Of a stretch of 64,000 bases of DNA, positions 9,052 to 17,569 are shown piece after piece. A program made the position numbers and the translations under genes. Numbering within the stretch: the first letter of the stretch is position 1; every line of letters begins with the position of its first letter. The DNA comes from Prochlorococcus sp. scB243_498I20 (GTDB lineage: Bacteria; Cyanobacteriota; Cyanobacteriia; PCC-6307; Cyanobiaceae), in the NCBI GenBank assembly GCA_000635015.1, contig JFMR01000045.1:186001-250000 (forward strand), given 5' to 3'. Below the pieces are notes generated by a model. That model was not told the origin of the DNA, made no database searches, and was given only the letters and a program-made list of their open reading frames with translations.

Positions 9052-9252
9052 TTATCTTAGAAGGGATAGATACCATTGCCCGATTAATATGATCAATATT
9101 GTAAGAACAAAAGGGAAAGCAGGATATCTTGTCTGAAAATTAGCTGGTGGCCACGGAGACCATGATATCAATCTTCTTTGCGGTTCATTTAAAATAACTT
9201 TTTTTTTTAATTTTTTTGATGTTAAATTATCTGTGGCGAATCCTTTACTCAT
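9052..9252 (-). CDS. Small hypothetical membrane protein
   Basis: 66 residues. A basic N-terminal half (LTSKKLKKKV) is followed by a Trp/Pro-rich segment (SWSPWPPANFQTRYPAFPF) and one C-terminal transmembrane helix. It is the last ordinary chromosomal gene before the tRNA-Ser island. Function unknown. Confidence 0.5.
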   Translation of the reverse strand: MSKGFATDNLTSKKLKKKVILNEPQRRLISWSPWPPANFQTRYPAFPFVLTILIILIGQWYLSLLR

Positions 9253-9330
9253 AATTAAAATAAACTTACTTTAACAAGAACGTATCAAAAAGGCGTTTAT
9301 ATTATTTTGTTGAATTTCTTTTGCTTTTTT

Positions 9331-9348
9331 ATTAGAACGGAGGGGGTG
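9331..9348 (+). repeat. Attachment-site-like copy of the tRNA-Ser 3' end (left end of the R-M unit)
   Basis: ATTAGAACGGAGGGGGTG is identical to 14414-14431. There it forms the last 11 bases of the tRNA-Ser gene plus 7 bases beyond it. An isolated 3' tRNA end in direct orientation is the classic product of site-specific integration at a tRNA gene. Confidence 0.75.
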
Positions 9349-9363
9349 TCCAAAGAATCAGGT

Positions 9364-9395
9364 TAGAGTGACCAGTCCTGAAATAGAGTGACGAG
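9364..9395 (+). repeat. Tandem TAGAGTGAC(C/G)AG pair near the left island end
   Basis: TAGAGTGACCAG begins at 9364 and TAGAGTGACGAG at 9384, a spacing of 20 bp. They lie between the attachment-like repeat and the ACACACACG repeat. Evenly spaced short repeats near an element end may be recombinase arm sites, but that is a guess. Confidence 0.35.
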
Positions 9396-9418
9396 TTTTA
9401 TAATGATTATATTACCAA

Positions 9419-9438
9419 AACACACACGAAACACACAC
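9419..9438 (+). repeat. Left copy of the 20-bp ACACACACGAA-type island repeat
   Basis: AACACACACGAAACACACAC is identical to 14276-14295 on the other side of the restriction-modification genes. It is followed here by a partial third unit (GAAATACACAAG). Confidence 0.7.
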
Positions 9439-9512
9439 GAAATACACAAGCAAAACAAAAGAAAATCATTTAATTAATTTGGTTGCTAACTTAGAAATAA
9501 TAGTTATCAAAT

Positions 9513-11555
9513 ATGAAACTTTCAGATAGCGAAAAAAGAGATTTAATTAATTTAATCGAAAAAGGGCAATATTTGCCTGAAAAATTTCGTTTTTTGTTAT
9601 TTCAAAATTCGGATCAGGTTGAATTGATTTGGAATGGAAAGTCTAATGAGCAAACAAGTATAAATTTGCCTTTTCAGATTATTGAACAAGTTGATGAACC
9701 CAGAGACGAAAATCAAATTTTTGAACAGGGTTCATTGATTGATTTTGATTCAGGAAGACAAATTAAAGGTTGGACTAATAAATTGATATGGGGAGATAAC
9801 AAATATATTCTTTCAAGTTTAAAAAATGGACCATTAAGAGATGATATTGAAAAGCAGGGAGGTATAAAAGTAATTTATATCGATCCACCTTTTGATGTTG
9901 GTGCGGATTTCTCAATGAATGTTGAAGTGGGAAATTACTCTTATGAAAAGAAACCCAATGTACTCGAACAAATTGCTTATAGAGATACATGGGGATTAGG
10001 AGCAGATTCTTTTCTCTCTATGATTTATGAAAGATTAATTTTGATGAAGGATTTACTTTCTGATGATGGATCAATATTTATTCATTGTGACTATCGATTA
10101 AATTCTCAGTTAAGAATTATTTTAGATGAGATATTTGGCAAGGATAATTTTACTAATCATATAATTTGGTCTTATTCAACTGGTGGCGTTTCAAGGGAAC
10201 ATTTCGCGAGAAAACACGATGACATATTATATTTTAGAAAAAATAATAATAGGTATAATTTTTTTCCTGAGAGGGTTTTAGATGATCGAACTGAAAAATC
10301 ACTCAAAAGAGCGCAAAACCCCTTGGGAGCAAGAATTAAATCTTCGAATACTAAGAAGTTGCCCGTCGATGTTTGGAATATTTCAGTATTAAATCCAATG
10401 AGTACTGAAAGAGTAGACTATCCAACTCAAAAACCAGAAGAACTTTTGGAAAAAATTTTATTAGCAACCTCTAATGAGAATGATTTGATTTGTGATTTTT
10501 TCTGTGGGTCTGGAACTACAGCAGTAGTTGCAGAAAAATTAAATAGAAAATGGATTTGTGCTGACCTTGGAAAATTTTCAATACATACTACTCGTAAAAG
10601 AATGATTGCAACTCAACGCCTCTTAAAAGAACAAAATAAAAATTGGAGAGCATTTGAAATTCTTAATTTAGGAAAGTACCAAAGAGATCATTATATATTT
10701 GAAGGTAAGAGAAATGGATCTAAACAAAAAGAAAGTAAAGAAATAGAGTTTGAAAAATTAGTATTTAATGCCTACAAGGCAACAATGATTTCGGGATTTA
10801 AAACTTTACATGCCAGAAAAGGAGATTCGTTTGTCTCATTAGGTCCAATAAATCAACCACTTTCGAGAAATCATGTTGAAGAAGTTATTAATGAATGCTT
10901 AAAAAATAAAGTAACTTCTGTAGATATTCTGGGTTTTGAATATGAGATGGGTTTATTTCCGAAAATTCAAGAGGAGGCAAAATTTAAAGGATTGAGATTA
11001 AGTTATAAGCAAATTCCGATGGATATCTTTGATAAAAGGGCAGTCGCTAAAAATGAAATTATTTTTCATGATGTTGCATATATAGATTTTAGAGTTTTAA
11101 AGAAACAAAGTAAAATATCTATTGAACTTACAAATTTCGCAGTTTTTTATAGTGAAGATAATTTAATGTCAGAAGAAAAATTGCAAAAGAATAAATCAAA
11201 AATTGTTGTTGAGAATGGAAATATAATTCAAAAAAGTAAAGATATCAACGGCGAAGTTAATGAAAAACTTATTACGAAATCGTGGACTGATTGGATTGAC
11301 TATTGGTCGGTAGACTTTAATTTTGAGTCAAAGAAGGAAATTATTAAAGTATTTAAAAATGATGGGGTTGAAGAAATTTGGACTGGTAACTATATCTTTG
11401 AAAATGAGTGGCAATCTTTTCGAACAATGAAAAATAAAGAATTAGAATTGCAAACTTCTGATCGGTTAATTTCCGCAAAAAGTACTAAGGTTGCAGTCAA
11501 AGTAGTTGACATTTTTGGTAACGATACAATGAAACTTGTTGAAGTAAAAATGTAA
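9513..11555 (+). CDS. mod: Type III restriction-modification DNA methyltransferase (Mod)
   Basis: 680 residues, the usual size for a Mod subunit. It is a beta-class amino-methyltransferase: catalytic motif DPPF at residue ~124 comes before the AdoMet motif FCGSGTT at ~330, and VDYPTQKPEELLEKIL lies between them. Target recognition should lie in the centre, and the C-terminal third binds Res. In type III systems Mod sets specificity, methylates adenine in one strand and is needed for cleavage. Its TAA overlaps the ATG of res (TAATG), so translation is coupled. It sits inside the tRNA-Ser island. Confidence 0.92.
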   Translation: MKLSDSEKRDLINLIEKGQYLPEKFRFLLFQNSDQVELIWNGKSNEQTSINLPFQIIEQVDEPRDENQIFEQGSLIDFDSGRQIKGWTNKLIWGDNKYILSSLKNGPLRDDIEKQGGIKVIYIDPPFDVGADFSMNVEVGNYSYEKKPNVLEQIAYRDTWGLGADSFLSMIYERLILMKDLLSDDGSIFIHCDYRLNSQLRIILDEIFGKDNFTNHIIWSYSTGGVSREHFARKHDDILYFRKNNNRYNFFPERVLDDRTEKSLKRAQNPLGARIKSSNTKKLPVDVWNISVLNPMSTERVDYPTQKPEELLEKILLATSNENDLICDFFCGSGTTAVVAEKLNRKWICADLGKFSIHTTRKRMIATQRLLKEQNKNWRAFEILNLGKYQRDHYIFEGKRNGSKQKESKEIEFEKLVFNAYKATMISGFKTLHARKGDSFVSLGPINQPLSRNHVEEVINECLKNKVTSVDILGFEYEMGLFPKIQEEAKFKGLRLSYKQIPMDIFDKRAVAKNEIIFHDVAYIDFRVLKKQSKISIELTNFAVFYSEDNLMSEEKLQKNKSKIVVENGNIIQKSKDINGEVNEKLITKSWTDWIDYWSVDFNFESKKEIIKVFKNDGVEEIWTGNYIFENEWQSFRTMKNKELELQTSDRLISAKSTKVAVKVVDIFGNDTMKLVEVKM

Positions 11556-14218
11556 TGCCAATATCTAAAAATTTTTCAAAATCACCATTTGAAGTAAATC
11601 ATCCAAATGATAGATGGAAACCTGATTTAGGAAAAACAGGAGAGAATAATATTCAAAGATTTTATGCTCCATTAGTACAAAGTATTAGGAAAGAAATTTT
11701 TGATTGGCGGCAATTCGGTTATGAAGGTATTTCGGATACTTCAAAATCTCTTCTTGACTATTGGTTTAACTCTTTTCATGAAAAAGGATTTCAATATTAT
11801 TTTGGACAAAGAGAATCTGTAGAATCTGTAATTTATCTTTTTGAGAAAATAAAAGTAAGAGATTCACAAGATCTTTTAAAAATAAATTCTCAGGGTTTAT
11901 CTAATAATCAACTCAAAGACGAATGGTTAAGGTTGGTTTTGAAACAAGCAACTGGTACTGGCAAAACTAAAGTTTTGATGTTGCTAATTGCATGGTCTTA
12001 TTTTCATAAAAAATTTGAAAATAATTCTAATCTTTCAAATAATTTTCTTGTCATAGCACCAAATACAATAGTGCTAGATAGATTAAAGAATGATGTAGAA
12101 GGACTAAAAATATTTCAAACTGATCCCATAATTCCTCCAGCAGGATTTGGAGGGAAAAATTGGAATTTTTGTCCAAATGTACATATTCAGGATAATATTG
12201 GATCTATTTCTGATTTAGGTAATATATTTCTTACTAATATACAAAGATTTGCAAATAGGATAACTGATTCTAAAAAAGATGATTTATCAAATTATTTTTT
12301 AGGTGCAAATCCAGTTGCGAAAGTAACTGACAATAAAATTAAGGTTAAAGATATAGTTAAAAGTTTGAATGATTTATTGGTTTTGAATGATGAAGCACAT
12401 CATATTCATGAAGATAATGCTTGGAAAAAAGCGATTGAGGACATACATAATTCTCTATTGCAGAAAGGAAAAAAACTTTGTCTTCAAATTGATGTAACTG
12501 CCACACCTAAACATAAAAAAGGAGAAATTTTTATACAAACTATTTCTGATTACCCTTTAGTTGAAGCAATTTATCAAGATGTCGTTAAAAAACCTGTCAT
12601 ACCTGATCTACCTAGTAGACAAAAGTTGAATGAATATTCCTCTTCAATATTTTCAGAGAGATATAGAGATTATCTTAATCTTGGTTATGAGACATGGGAA
12701 AAACAATTTAATAAGCATAAAAAACTTGGTAAAAAAGCACTTTTATTTATCATGGTTGATGACACAAAAAATTGTGATGATGTTGCAAACTATATGCGCA
12801 CTACATTCCCTTTATTAAAAAATGGAACGTTTGTTATTCATACAAAGGATAATTCAAAAGACTGTACTGGAGAAATTGCTGAGAATACATCGAAAGGGAA
12901 AATCGAACTTGAGAGGTTAAGAAATCTTGTAAATACAGTAGATAATTTTAATAGTCCTATAAAAGCAATCGTCTCAGTATTAATGCTAAAGGAAGGATGG
13001 GACGTGAAAAATGTTACAACAATAGTTGGTTTAAGAGCATATGCATCACACATACTTCCTGAGCAAACATTAGGTAGAGGTCTCAGGAGAATGTATTTTG
13101 ATCAGGATATCGATGAGGAATTAGATGTAATCGGTACAGATAATTTTATTGATTATGTAAAAGGTATTTCGGAGGAAGGTGTGCAACTGGCAGAGATTCC
13201 AACAGGGGGTGATAATCCCGAATCAGGACCGGTTTTAGTAGAAATTGATTCTGATAATCCTAATAAAAATATTAATGATTTAGATATTGGCATACCTGAA
13301 TTATCAAGAAGGCATGGTAGAGATTATTTAACGATGGATTTATTAAATCCAGAGGGATTCATCTTTTCTCCAATTAAATTAAAAAATTATTCAATTGAAG
13401 ATCAAGTAAAGAAAATTATTTTTCGAGAAACTTTAGATAATAAAGAAATAAAATCAATACTTTTTGATAATCTAGAATATGTAAATATTAATTCAATACT
13501 TCATTTCTATACAGATACGATCGTACGAGAATTAAGAATAAGGAATATTGGATTAAATCATTTTATTTTTGAAAAACTAGAGATATTTATATCTAATTTC
13601 CTATTTGGTAAGACAGTCGATATAAAAGATATAAAGATAATTAGAAATTTATCAGAACCAGAAGTTTCACAATTGATCTTGAAAACATTTAAAAATGAAA
13701 TAAATAAATTAACTCTATCTGCAATACCATTTAAAAATAATTATGATATTAATAACATTTGTAATGCAAAACCATATTTATCATCGCGAAAGAAGATATT
13801 TTATTATCCAAGAAAATCAGTCTTTAATTTAATTTCAGGAGATAGTAAATTTGAAATTGAATTTTGTGAATACCTTGATTCTTTTGATGATGTAATTTCA
13901 TTTTTTAAGAATGATATTCAATTGAAGCAATCAATAGAATATGTAAAACATGATGGTACAATTGGCGCTTATTATCCTGATTTCTTTATTAAGTTAGAGG
14001 ATGGTTCTAGATGGGTTGTTGAAACAAAAGGAGCACAAAGTGTAAATGATCCAAGAAAGTTTGCGAGATTAAAAGTTTGGTGTGAAGATGCTTCTGAAAT
14101 TACTGGTATCGAATGGAATTGCTTATATATAAGACAAGAAATTTGGAATGACCTTAAACCAAAACCTATATCTTTTATTTCACTATCTGAATATTTTAAA
14201 TTAAATCACTTTTTGTGA
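11555..14218 (+). CDS. res: Type III restriction enzyme, helicase/nuclease subunit (Res)
   Basis: 887 residues and apparently intact. Walker A is GTGKTK at ~133, the DEAH box is NDEAHHIHEDN at ~278, ATP-coupling VTATPK follows, and helicase motif VI is QTLGRGLRRMYF at ~507. The C-terminal nuclease has the PD-(D/E)XK pattern (GAYYPDFFIK then WVVETKGA, ~808-822). Res with Mod translocates on or senses DNA using ATP and cuts beside head-to-head unmodified sites. The start overlaps the mod stop. Restriction genes are uncommon in Prochlorococcus, which with the repeats suggests acquisition. Confidence 0.92.
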   Translation: MPISKNFSKSPFEVNHPNDRWKPDLGKTGENNIQRFYAPLVQSIRKEIFDWRQFGYEGISDTSKSLLDYWFNSFHEKGFQYYFGQRESVESVIYLFEKIKVRDSQDLLKINSQGLSNNQLKDEWLRLVLKQATGTGKTKVLMLLIAWSYFHKKFENNSNLSNNFLVIAPNTIVLDRLKNDVEGLKIFQTDPIIPPAGFGGKNWNFCPNVHIQDNIGSISDLGNIFLTNIQRFANRITDSKKDDLSNYFLGANPVAKVTDNKIKVKDIVKSLNDLLVLNDEAHHIHEDNAWKKAIEDIHNSLLQKGKKLCLQIDVTATPKHKKGEIFIQTISDYPLVEAIYQDVVKKPVIPDLPSRQKLNEYSSSIFSERYRDYLNLGYETWEKQFNKHKKLGKKALLFIMVDDTKNCDDVANYMRTTFPLLKNGTFVIHTKDNSKDCTGEIAENTSKGKIELERLRNLVNTVDNFNSPIKAIVSVLMLKEGWDVKNVTTIVGLRAYASHILPEQTLGRGLRRMYFDQDIDEELDVIGTDNFIDYVKGISEEGVQLAEIPTGGDNPESGPVLVEIDSDNPNKNINDLDIGIPELSRRHGRDYLTMDLLNPEGFIFSPIKLKNYSIEDQVKKIIFRETLDNKEIKSILFDNLEYVNINSILHFYTDTIVRELRIRNIGLNHFIFEKLEIFISNFLFGKTVDIKDIKIIRNLSEPEVSQLILKTFKNEINKLTLSAIPFKNNYDINNICNAKPYLSSRKKIFYYPRKSVFNLISGDSKFEIEFCEYLDSFDDVISFFKNDIQLKQSIEYVKHDGTIGAYYPDFFIKLEDGSRWVVETKGAQSVNDPRKFARLKVWCEDASEITGIEWNCLYIRQEIWNDLKPKPISFISLSEYFKLNHFL

Positions 14219-14420
14219 ATTTAATGGTTTTATGGTTATTTTTCAATAAAAAAAAACACACACGGAATTCTAAAAAACACACACGAAACACACACACTAT
14301 TTTTGAAATTCTGAACTACTCTGAATATGTGTGATTATGTTATTTTTCTTACTACCTTTTCATACCAGTCTTTCTGGGATTCTCTGACTAGATGTGATAT
14401 TTCCTGATTCGTAATTAGAA
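14219..14420. other. Non-coding right flank of the R-M island
   Basis: It contains the right-hand ACACACACG repeats. On the minus strand, 14340-14418 is an open frame of 26 codons starting against the tRNA end (LITNQEISHLVRESQKDW..., no standard start). It could be a remnant of a coding sequence such as an integrase terminus, but nothing identifies it. Confidence 0.35.
14276..14295 (+). repeat. Right copy of the 20-bp ACACACACGAA-type island repeat
   Basis: Identical to 9419-9438. A related half unit (ACACACACGGAATTC) lies just upstream at 14256. Confidence 0.7.
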
Positions 14421-14431
14421 CGGAGGGGGTG
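14414..14431 (+). repeat. Attachment-site-like 18-mer at the tRNA-Ser 3' end
   Basis: Identical to 9331-9348. It covers the tRNA discriminator base, the 3' acceptor strand and part of the T stem, plus 7 bases beyond the gene. Confidence 0.75.
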
Positions 14432-14507
14432 GGATTCGAACCCACGGTGCCCTTGCAGACACGCTAGTTTTCAAGACTAGAGCCTTAAACCACTCGACCA
14501 CCCCTCC
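14421..14507 (-). tRNA. tRNA-Ser (anticodon UGA)
   Basis: An 87-nt class II tRNA read on the minus strand. The acceptor stem GGAGGGG pairs with CCCCTCC, and the discriminator is G. The anticodon arm CTAGT-CTTGAAA-ACTAG gives anticodon TGA. A long variable arm (GTGTC..GGCAC) and the T arm GTGGG-TTCGAAT-CCCAC follow. CCA is not encoded. Both ends of this gene have partial copies elsewhere in the window (9331-9348 and 24511-24554), marking it as an integration site. Confidence 0.97.
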
Positions 14508-14623
14508 ACAGGGTTATTCAATTTTATTGAACTACAAAACTATAACATAAGAAACTAGTCATAGTCTAATAATTCAAAGAATGTGAAAATCTACAAAAAA
14601 CTAATCTTTACCTAGTTATTTTA

Positions 14624-14656
14624 GACTATTATGACGGGATAAACCGTCATAATAGT
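14624..14656. other. Perfect 14-bp inverted repeat (hairpin)
   Basis: GACTATTATGACGG and its exact complement CCGTCATAATAGTC are separated by 5 nt. It lies between the end of the leftward secreted-protein genes and the tRNA. It could terminate those genes, but no clear T run follows on either strand, so a protein-binding or element-end role is also possible. Confidence 0.5.
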
Positions 14657-14669
14657 CCATTATTCGTCA

Positions 14670-14693
14670 TATTTAGGCCACATATTTAGTCCA
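14670..14693 (+). repeat. AGGCCAC/AGTCCAC pair, left end of the protease island
   Basis: ATTTAGGCCACAT here is identical to 24441-24453. A second unit AGTCCAC follows with a 13-bp start-to-start spacing, as at the right end. Candidate recombinase arm-binding sites. Confidence 0.45.
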
Positions 14694-14741
14694 CAGACTT
14701 AGCACATCTAATGTCCCTTTTACGAAGTTAAATGGTGAAAT

Positions 14742-15236
14742 TTATTCTCCTCTTCTAATTGTTTCAAGTGTATGTAGATAAAATTTTGGAAATGTTTCAG
14801 TAAGTTCTTCTAGCTTTTTTTCATCCAGATCTTCTTTTGGTAAATTTGTAAGTTTTGGTATGGATAATTTAATATTTTCTCGACACCAATTTATTGATTT
14901 AATTGCTTCTTCTTTAACATTATTTTTTATTGATAGATTTTCATCAAAAATAGAATTTACATCTAAGTTATTCCCTTTCATAAGTGCTCTAAAGATAAGA
15001 TCAGAATTTTTAATAGATTCTGGTAATTCTTTATTTGCTTCAATCCCAAATACTAATGTGCAGGCTGCAATTCCTATGGATCTAGCAATACATTTATCAT
15101 TACCTATTTCATCACATGGCAATTTAAAATTGTTCTCAATTTTTTTTATATCAAATCCATTTTTTCCTTCTGGAAAACCTGCGTGAACTTTTAGTGGTAA
15201 CGACAAAAATAATAATGTAATAAAAAAGAGTTTCAT
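14742..15236 (-). CDS. Secreted hypothetical protein (paralogue A)
   Basis: 164 residues. Residues 1-19 are a Sec signal peptide (MKLFFITLLFLSLPLKVHA). The mature part shares a pattern with the next gene upstream: LPC-E-G-x-x-x-C-x-AR, IxxxACTxVFGI, ESxxxxxxLFxAxMxGN, then a C-terminal RxLE/TLE-xxRRG. Three mature Cys align with the paralogue and may form disulfides. The function is unknown; the pair is a tandem duplication that has diverged strongly. Confidence 0.6.
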   Translation of the reverse strand: MKLFFITLLFLSLPLKVHAGFPEGKNGFDIKKIENNFKLPCDEIGNDKCIARSIGIAACTLVFGIEANKELPESIKNSDLIFRALMKGNNLDVNSIFDENLSIKNNVKEEAIKSINWCRENIKLSIPKLTNLPKEDLDEKKLEELTETFPKFYLHTLETIRRGE

Positions 15237-15260
15237 TAGAGATGAATATGCATTTAAAAA

Positions 15261-15764
15261 TTAAATTTTCCTTCCTTTCCTTAAAGCTTCAAGGGTTCTT
15301 AACCACCACTCTCCATAACTTCTGGTCGCAACGGTAATAAATTCTGGTGTAGCCTCTTCACCTGTTTTTTCTGAAACTATTTTTGGAATTGCTTCTTCAG
15401 TGGCATCTTTACAAAATCTAACTCTATCTTTAACCTCCTTTCGGATTTCAGGTTTAATATCTCCTTCTTCATTAAACATACTTATTGGCTTGATTTTATT
15501 TCCTCTCATAATTGCGACAAACAGTCCATCTGCTATATCCATTGACTCTCCAATAGGTTTTCCTTGATTAATACCAAAAACAAAAGTACACGCTGACATA
15601 GCAATAAACCTCGCAGTGCAACTTTCCTCTCCAAATTCTGAACAGGGTAAACTTAGTTCCTTTTCTAATTGATCAAATTGTTCAGGTTTTTCTGGAACTG
15701 CCTTTAAAGCATTCATACTCAATGACGAGCAAAGTATTAATAACGTAAATAATGATCGTTTCAT
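15261..15764 (-). CDS. Secreted hypothetical protein (paralogue B)
   Basis: 167 residues with a signal peptide (MKRSLFTLLILCSSLSMNALKA). The conserved core LPCSEFGEESCTARFIAMSA with the following CTFVFGI matches the 164-residue neighbour, including Cys positions, as does ADGLFVAIMRGNK. It lies 24 nt upstream of paralogue A and is probably co-transcribed with it. No enzyme motif is seen. Confidence 0.6.
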   Translation of the reverse strand: MKRSLFTLLILCSSLSMNALKAVPEKPEQFDQLEKELSLPCSEFGEESCTARFIAMSACTFVFGINQGKPIGESMDIADGLFVAIMRGNKIKPISMFNEEGDIKPEIRKEVKDRVRFCKDATEEAIPKIVSEKTGEEATPEFITVATRSYGEWWLRTLEALRKGRKI

Positions 15765-15804
15765 TTTTTTATAGAGGAGATAAATAAAGAAATTTCATGA
15801 ATTA

Positions 15805-16020
15805 CTAACAATCAGATTTCTCATAAATAATTTCCATAATTAAACAATGATCTGACTTGTAATTAATGCTGTCTTCAAATCTTGGCCTACTTGCTTGTTC
15901 TTGGGTCACTGCGTAACCAGAATCCGCCTTAACTTGACTTGGAATTGTTAGAGAAGTTATCAAACCTGCACTAATTAAAGTGAGAAAAGTGAATTTCTTA
16001 AGAGGATTTGTTTTTTTCAT
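15805..16020 (-). CDS. Small secreted protein, leader shared with its neighbour
   Basis: 71 residues. The signal peptide MKKTNPLKKFTFLTLISAG..VKA is nearly identical in type to that of the next upstream gene (MKKTNLLKKFASISLIGAG..AKA), but the mature parts are unrelated. The mature segment is short and ends in Cys (SDC) with another Cys in DHCLIM. Function unknown. Confidence 0.55.
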   Translation of the reverse strand: MKKTNPLKKFTFLTLISAGLITSLTIPSQVKADSGYAVTQEQASRPRFEDSINYKSDHCLIMEIIYEKSDC

Positions 16021-16062
16021 TTTGTTTTTTTAATAATGTTTTTAATAAAATTTGTTCATAAA

Positions 16063-16350
16063 TTAATAACAATTGACTGTTGTCATAAATCCAATATTTG
16101 TCGTAGTACATGAAATTGAACCGTAATTATCGTAGTAATTATCAATAGTCATATTGCCTATTCTTGAAGTAGTACCATTTCCGTAATATCCTCCTGGACC
16201 GGATAGATGATAAGTATCTATTGTTCTATTTTCAAATGAGTTGAAATTCCATGATGCTTTAGCTTGATTTGGACTAACTAGCGAAATTACTATACCTGCA
16301 CCAATTAAAGAAATAGAAGCGAACTTTTTTAAAAGATTTGTTTTTTTCAT
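16063..16350 (-). CDS. Small secreted Tyr/Asn/Gly-rich protein
   Basis: 95 residues with signal peptide MKKTNLLKKFASISLIGAG and cleavage near AKA-S. The mature part is rich in Asn, Tyr, Gly and Thr (GGYYGNGTTSRIGNMTIDNY) with two Cys near the end, suggesting an extracellular or surface protein. The signal-peptide coding sequence and upstream bases resemble those of the 71-residue neighbour, so they probably arose by duplication with replacement of the mature part. Confidence 0.55.
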   Translation of the reverse strand: MKKTNLLKKFASISLIGAGIVISLVSPNQAKASWNFNSFENRTIDTYHLSGPGGYYGNGTTSRIGNMTIDNYYDNYGSISCTTTNIGFMTTVNCY

Positions 16351-16403
16351 TTTTAAACTGAATTAAGAGTGGTTTTGAATTGGTTTAATGTTTCAACAAT
16401 TAA

Positions 16404-16700
16404 TTAAAAAGGTGAGAATCCATAGTTTGGGGTGAAAGGTTTTGTTCCATATCCAAAATCAGAATTTTTAGTCCCATAACTTCCTGTGTAAGGATTTCTA
16501 TTCCCGCTATATGACCAATTATCTAAAGTCGTATTATTTGGAGAGGTACGATAATGAGGTTTAACATAAGTACCGTTTGATCTGAAATGACCTTTAACGT
16601 ATACATCAGCGAAAGCAGAATTAGAAAATAGCAGAGATGAAGGAATTAGAGATAGTGCTAAGACAGTCTTTCCCATGCTTGTTTTAAATAAGTTTTTCAT
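16404..16700 (-). CDS. Small secreted protein with GHFRSNGTYVKPHYRTSPN motif
   Basis: About 98 residues from the ATG at 16700. The frame extends 26 codons upstream, but the internal start places a proper signal peptide at the N-terminus (MKNLFKTSMGKTVLALSLIP..AFA). The mature part holds VKGHFRSNGTYVKPHYRTSP, then DNWSYSGNRNPYTGSYG, a motif seen in many small bacterial exported proteins of unknown role. Confidence 0.6.
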   Translation of the reverse strand: MKNLFKTSMGKTVLALSLIPSSLLFSNSAFADVYVKGHFRSNGTYVKPHYRTSPNNTTLDNWSYSGNRNPYTGSYGTKNSDFGYGTKPFTPNYGFSPF

Positions 16701-16837
16701 AACATTAATAAATTTAATTTTTAGAGCGAACGCTCTTACACTCTCTGTATAGTTCTGATTAATTTTTACTGATTCCAAAAATTATTTTTGTCGAATGATA
16801 AATATGAAATATTATGTGTTTTAAGATAAATTCTTTT

Positions 16838-17566
16838 ATGAAGTTAATATTTGCCTTGATATTTTTATTGTTCCCTTTTAAAGCGGTAAAGGCAGATATT
16901 GATCCTTTAATAGAAAAGACTAGTAGATACTTGATAGAAAATTGGTATGCAGATCCTTCCTTAAAAGAATCTAATTGGTATCCTCCACAGATTATTTCAT
17001 TAGAAAGTGGAAAGAAAATATATGGTGGCTGTGGTAAAGACCATTCTATGAATAAAGTAGCTGGTTCATTTTATTGCCCAGCTTTTCATACAGTTGTGCT
17101 TGACCCCCAACAATTGGAAGTGTTCTCGAAGGCAATAGGACCAGCAAGTATTGCATATGTTGTTGCTCATGAATTTGCTCATGGTGTTCAGCATATAAGA
17201 GATATAAGATTAGATGCCCCAATGCATGAATTACAGGCAGATTGTATTGCAGGAAGATTAATTGATGAAGGTAGTAAAAAACTCAAGATTACAAGGGAGG
17301 ATGCTATCGATATGACACTATTAGCATTTTCTATTGGTGATGAACATGGAGTTTCGCATGGAACTCCTGCACAAAGAGCATTTGCTTTCACTATTGGTAT
17401 GGGTCTTGTTGATTACACATGCAAGGAAGAAGATATGAAAAAACTAGCCAATAACGAAATAAAGAATAAATTATTTGAGGATTGGTCAAATATAAGAGGT
17501 TCCTCAAGTAATAAAAACTTAGGCAAACCTATTTATAAGAAAAATGTCTTGGATTTAATTGATTAA
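16838..17566 (+). CDS. Secreted zinc metalloprotease (HExxH)
   Basis: About 242 residues from this ATG; an in-frame ATG at 16814 would add 8. The signal peptide is MKLIFALIFLLFPFKAVKA. The catalytic motif VVAHEFAHGVQH (HExxH at ~111-115) is followed by ELQADCIAG, whose Glu (~131) is the likely third zinc ligand, as in neutral zinc metallopeptidases of the YpfJ kind. GCG and FYCPA before the motif add two Cys. It ends 3 nt before the TPR-CHAT gene, so two exported proteases share an operon. Confidence 0.8.
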   Translation: MKLIFALIFLLFPFKAVKADIDPLIEKTSRYLIENWYADPSLKESNWYPPQIISLESGKKIYGGCGKDHSMNKVAGSFYCPAFHTVVLDPQQLEVFSKAIGPASIAYVVAHEFAHGVQHIRDIRLDAPMHELQADCIAGRLIDEGSKKLKITREDAIDMTLLAFSIGDEHGVSHGTPAQRAFAFTIGMGLVDYTCKEEDMKKLANNEIKNKLFEDWSNIRGSSSNKNLGKPIYKKNVLDLID

Positions 17567-17569
17567 ATA

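Larger units (their letters stand above)
9331..14431. mobile_element. Restriction-modification island integrated at the tRNA-Ser 3' end, no integrase
   Basis: A ~5.1-kb unit holding only a type III methyltransferase and restriction gene. It is bounded by an 18-bp exact direct repeat derived from the tRNA-Ser 3' end. Just inside each end is a 20-bp exact direct repeat (9419-9438 and 14276-14295) of ACACACACGAA type. No recombinase gene is present, so it would be a non-autonomous or decayed element moved by an enzyme supplied elsewhere. This interpretation is inferred from the repeats. Confidence 0.65.

Noticed and set aside
9419..14295. CRISPR array from the ACACACACG repeats
   Set aside because: Two or three short low-complexity repeats on each side of two genes, without regular spacers or cas genes.
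14340..14418. Leftward 26-codon frame against the tRNA 3' end, possibly an integrase remnant
   Set aside because: No start codon, too short to identify, and no recombinase motif visible.
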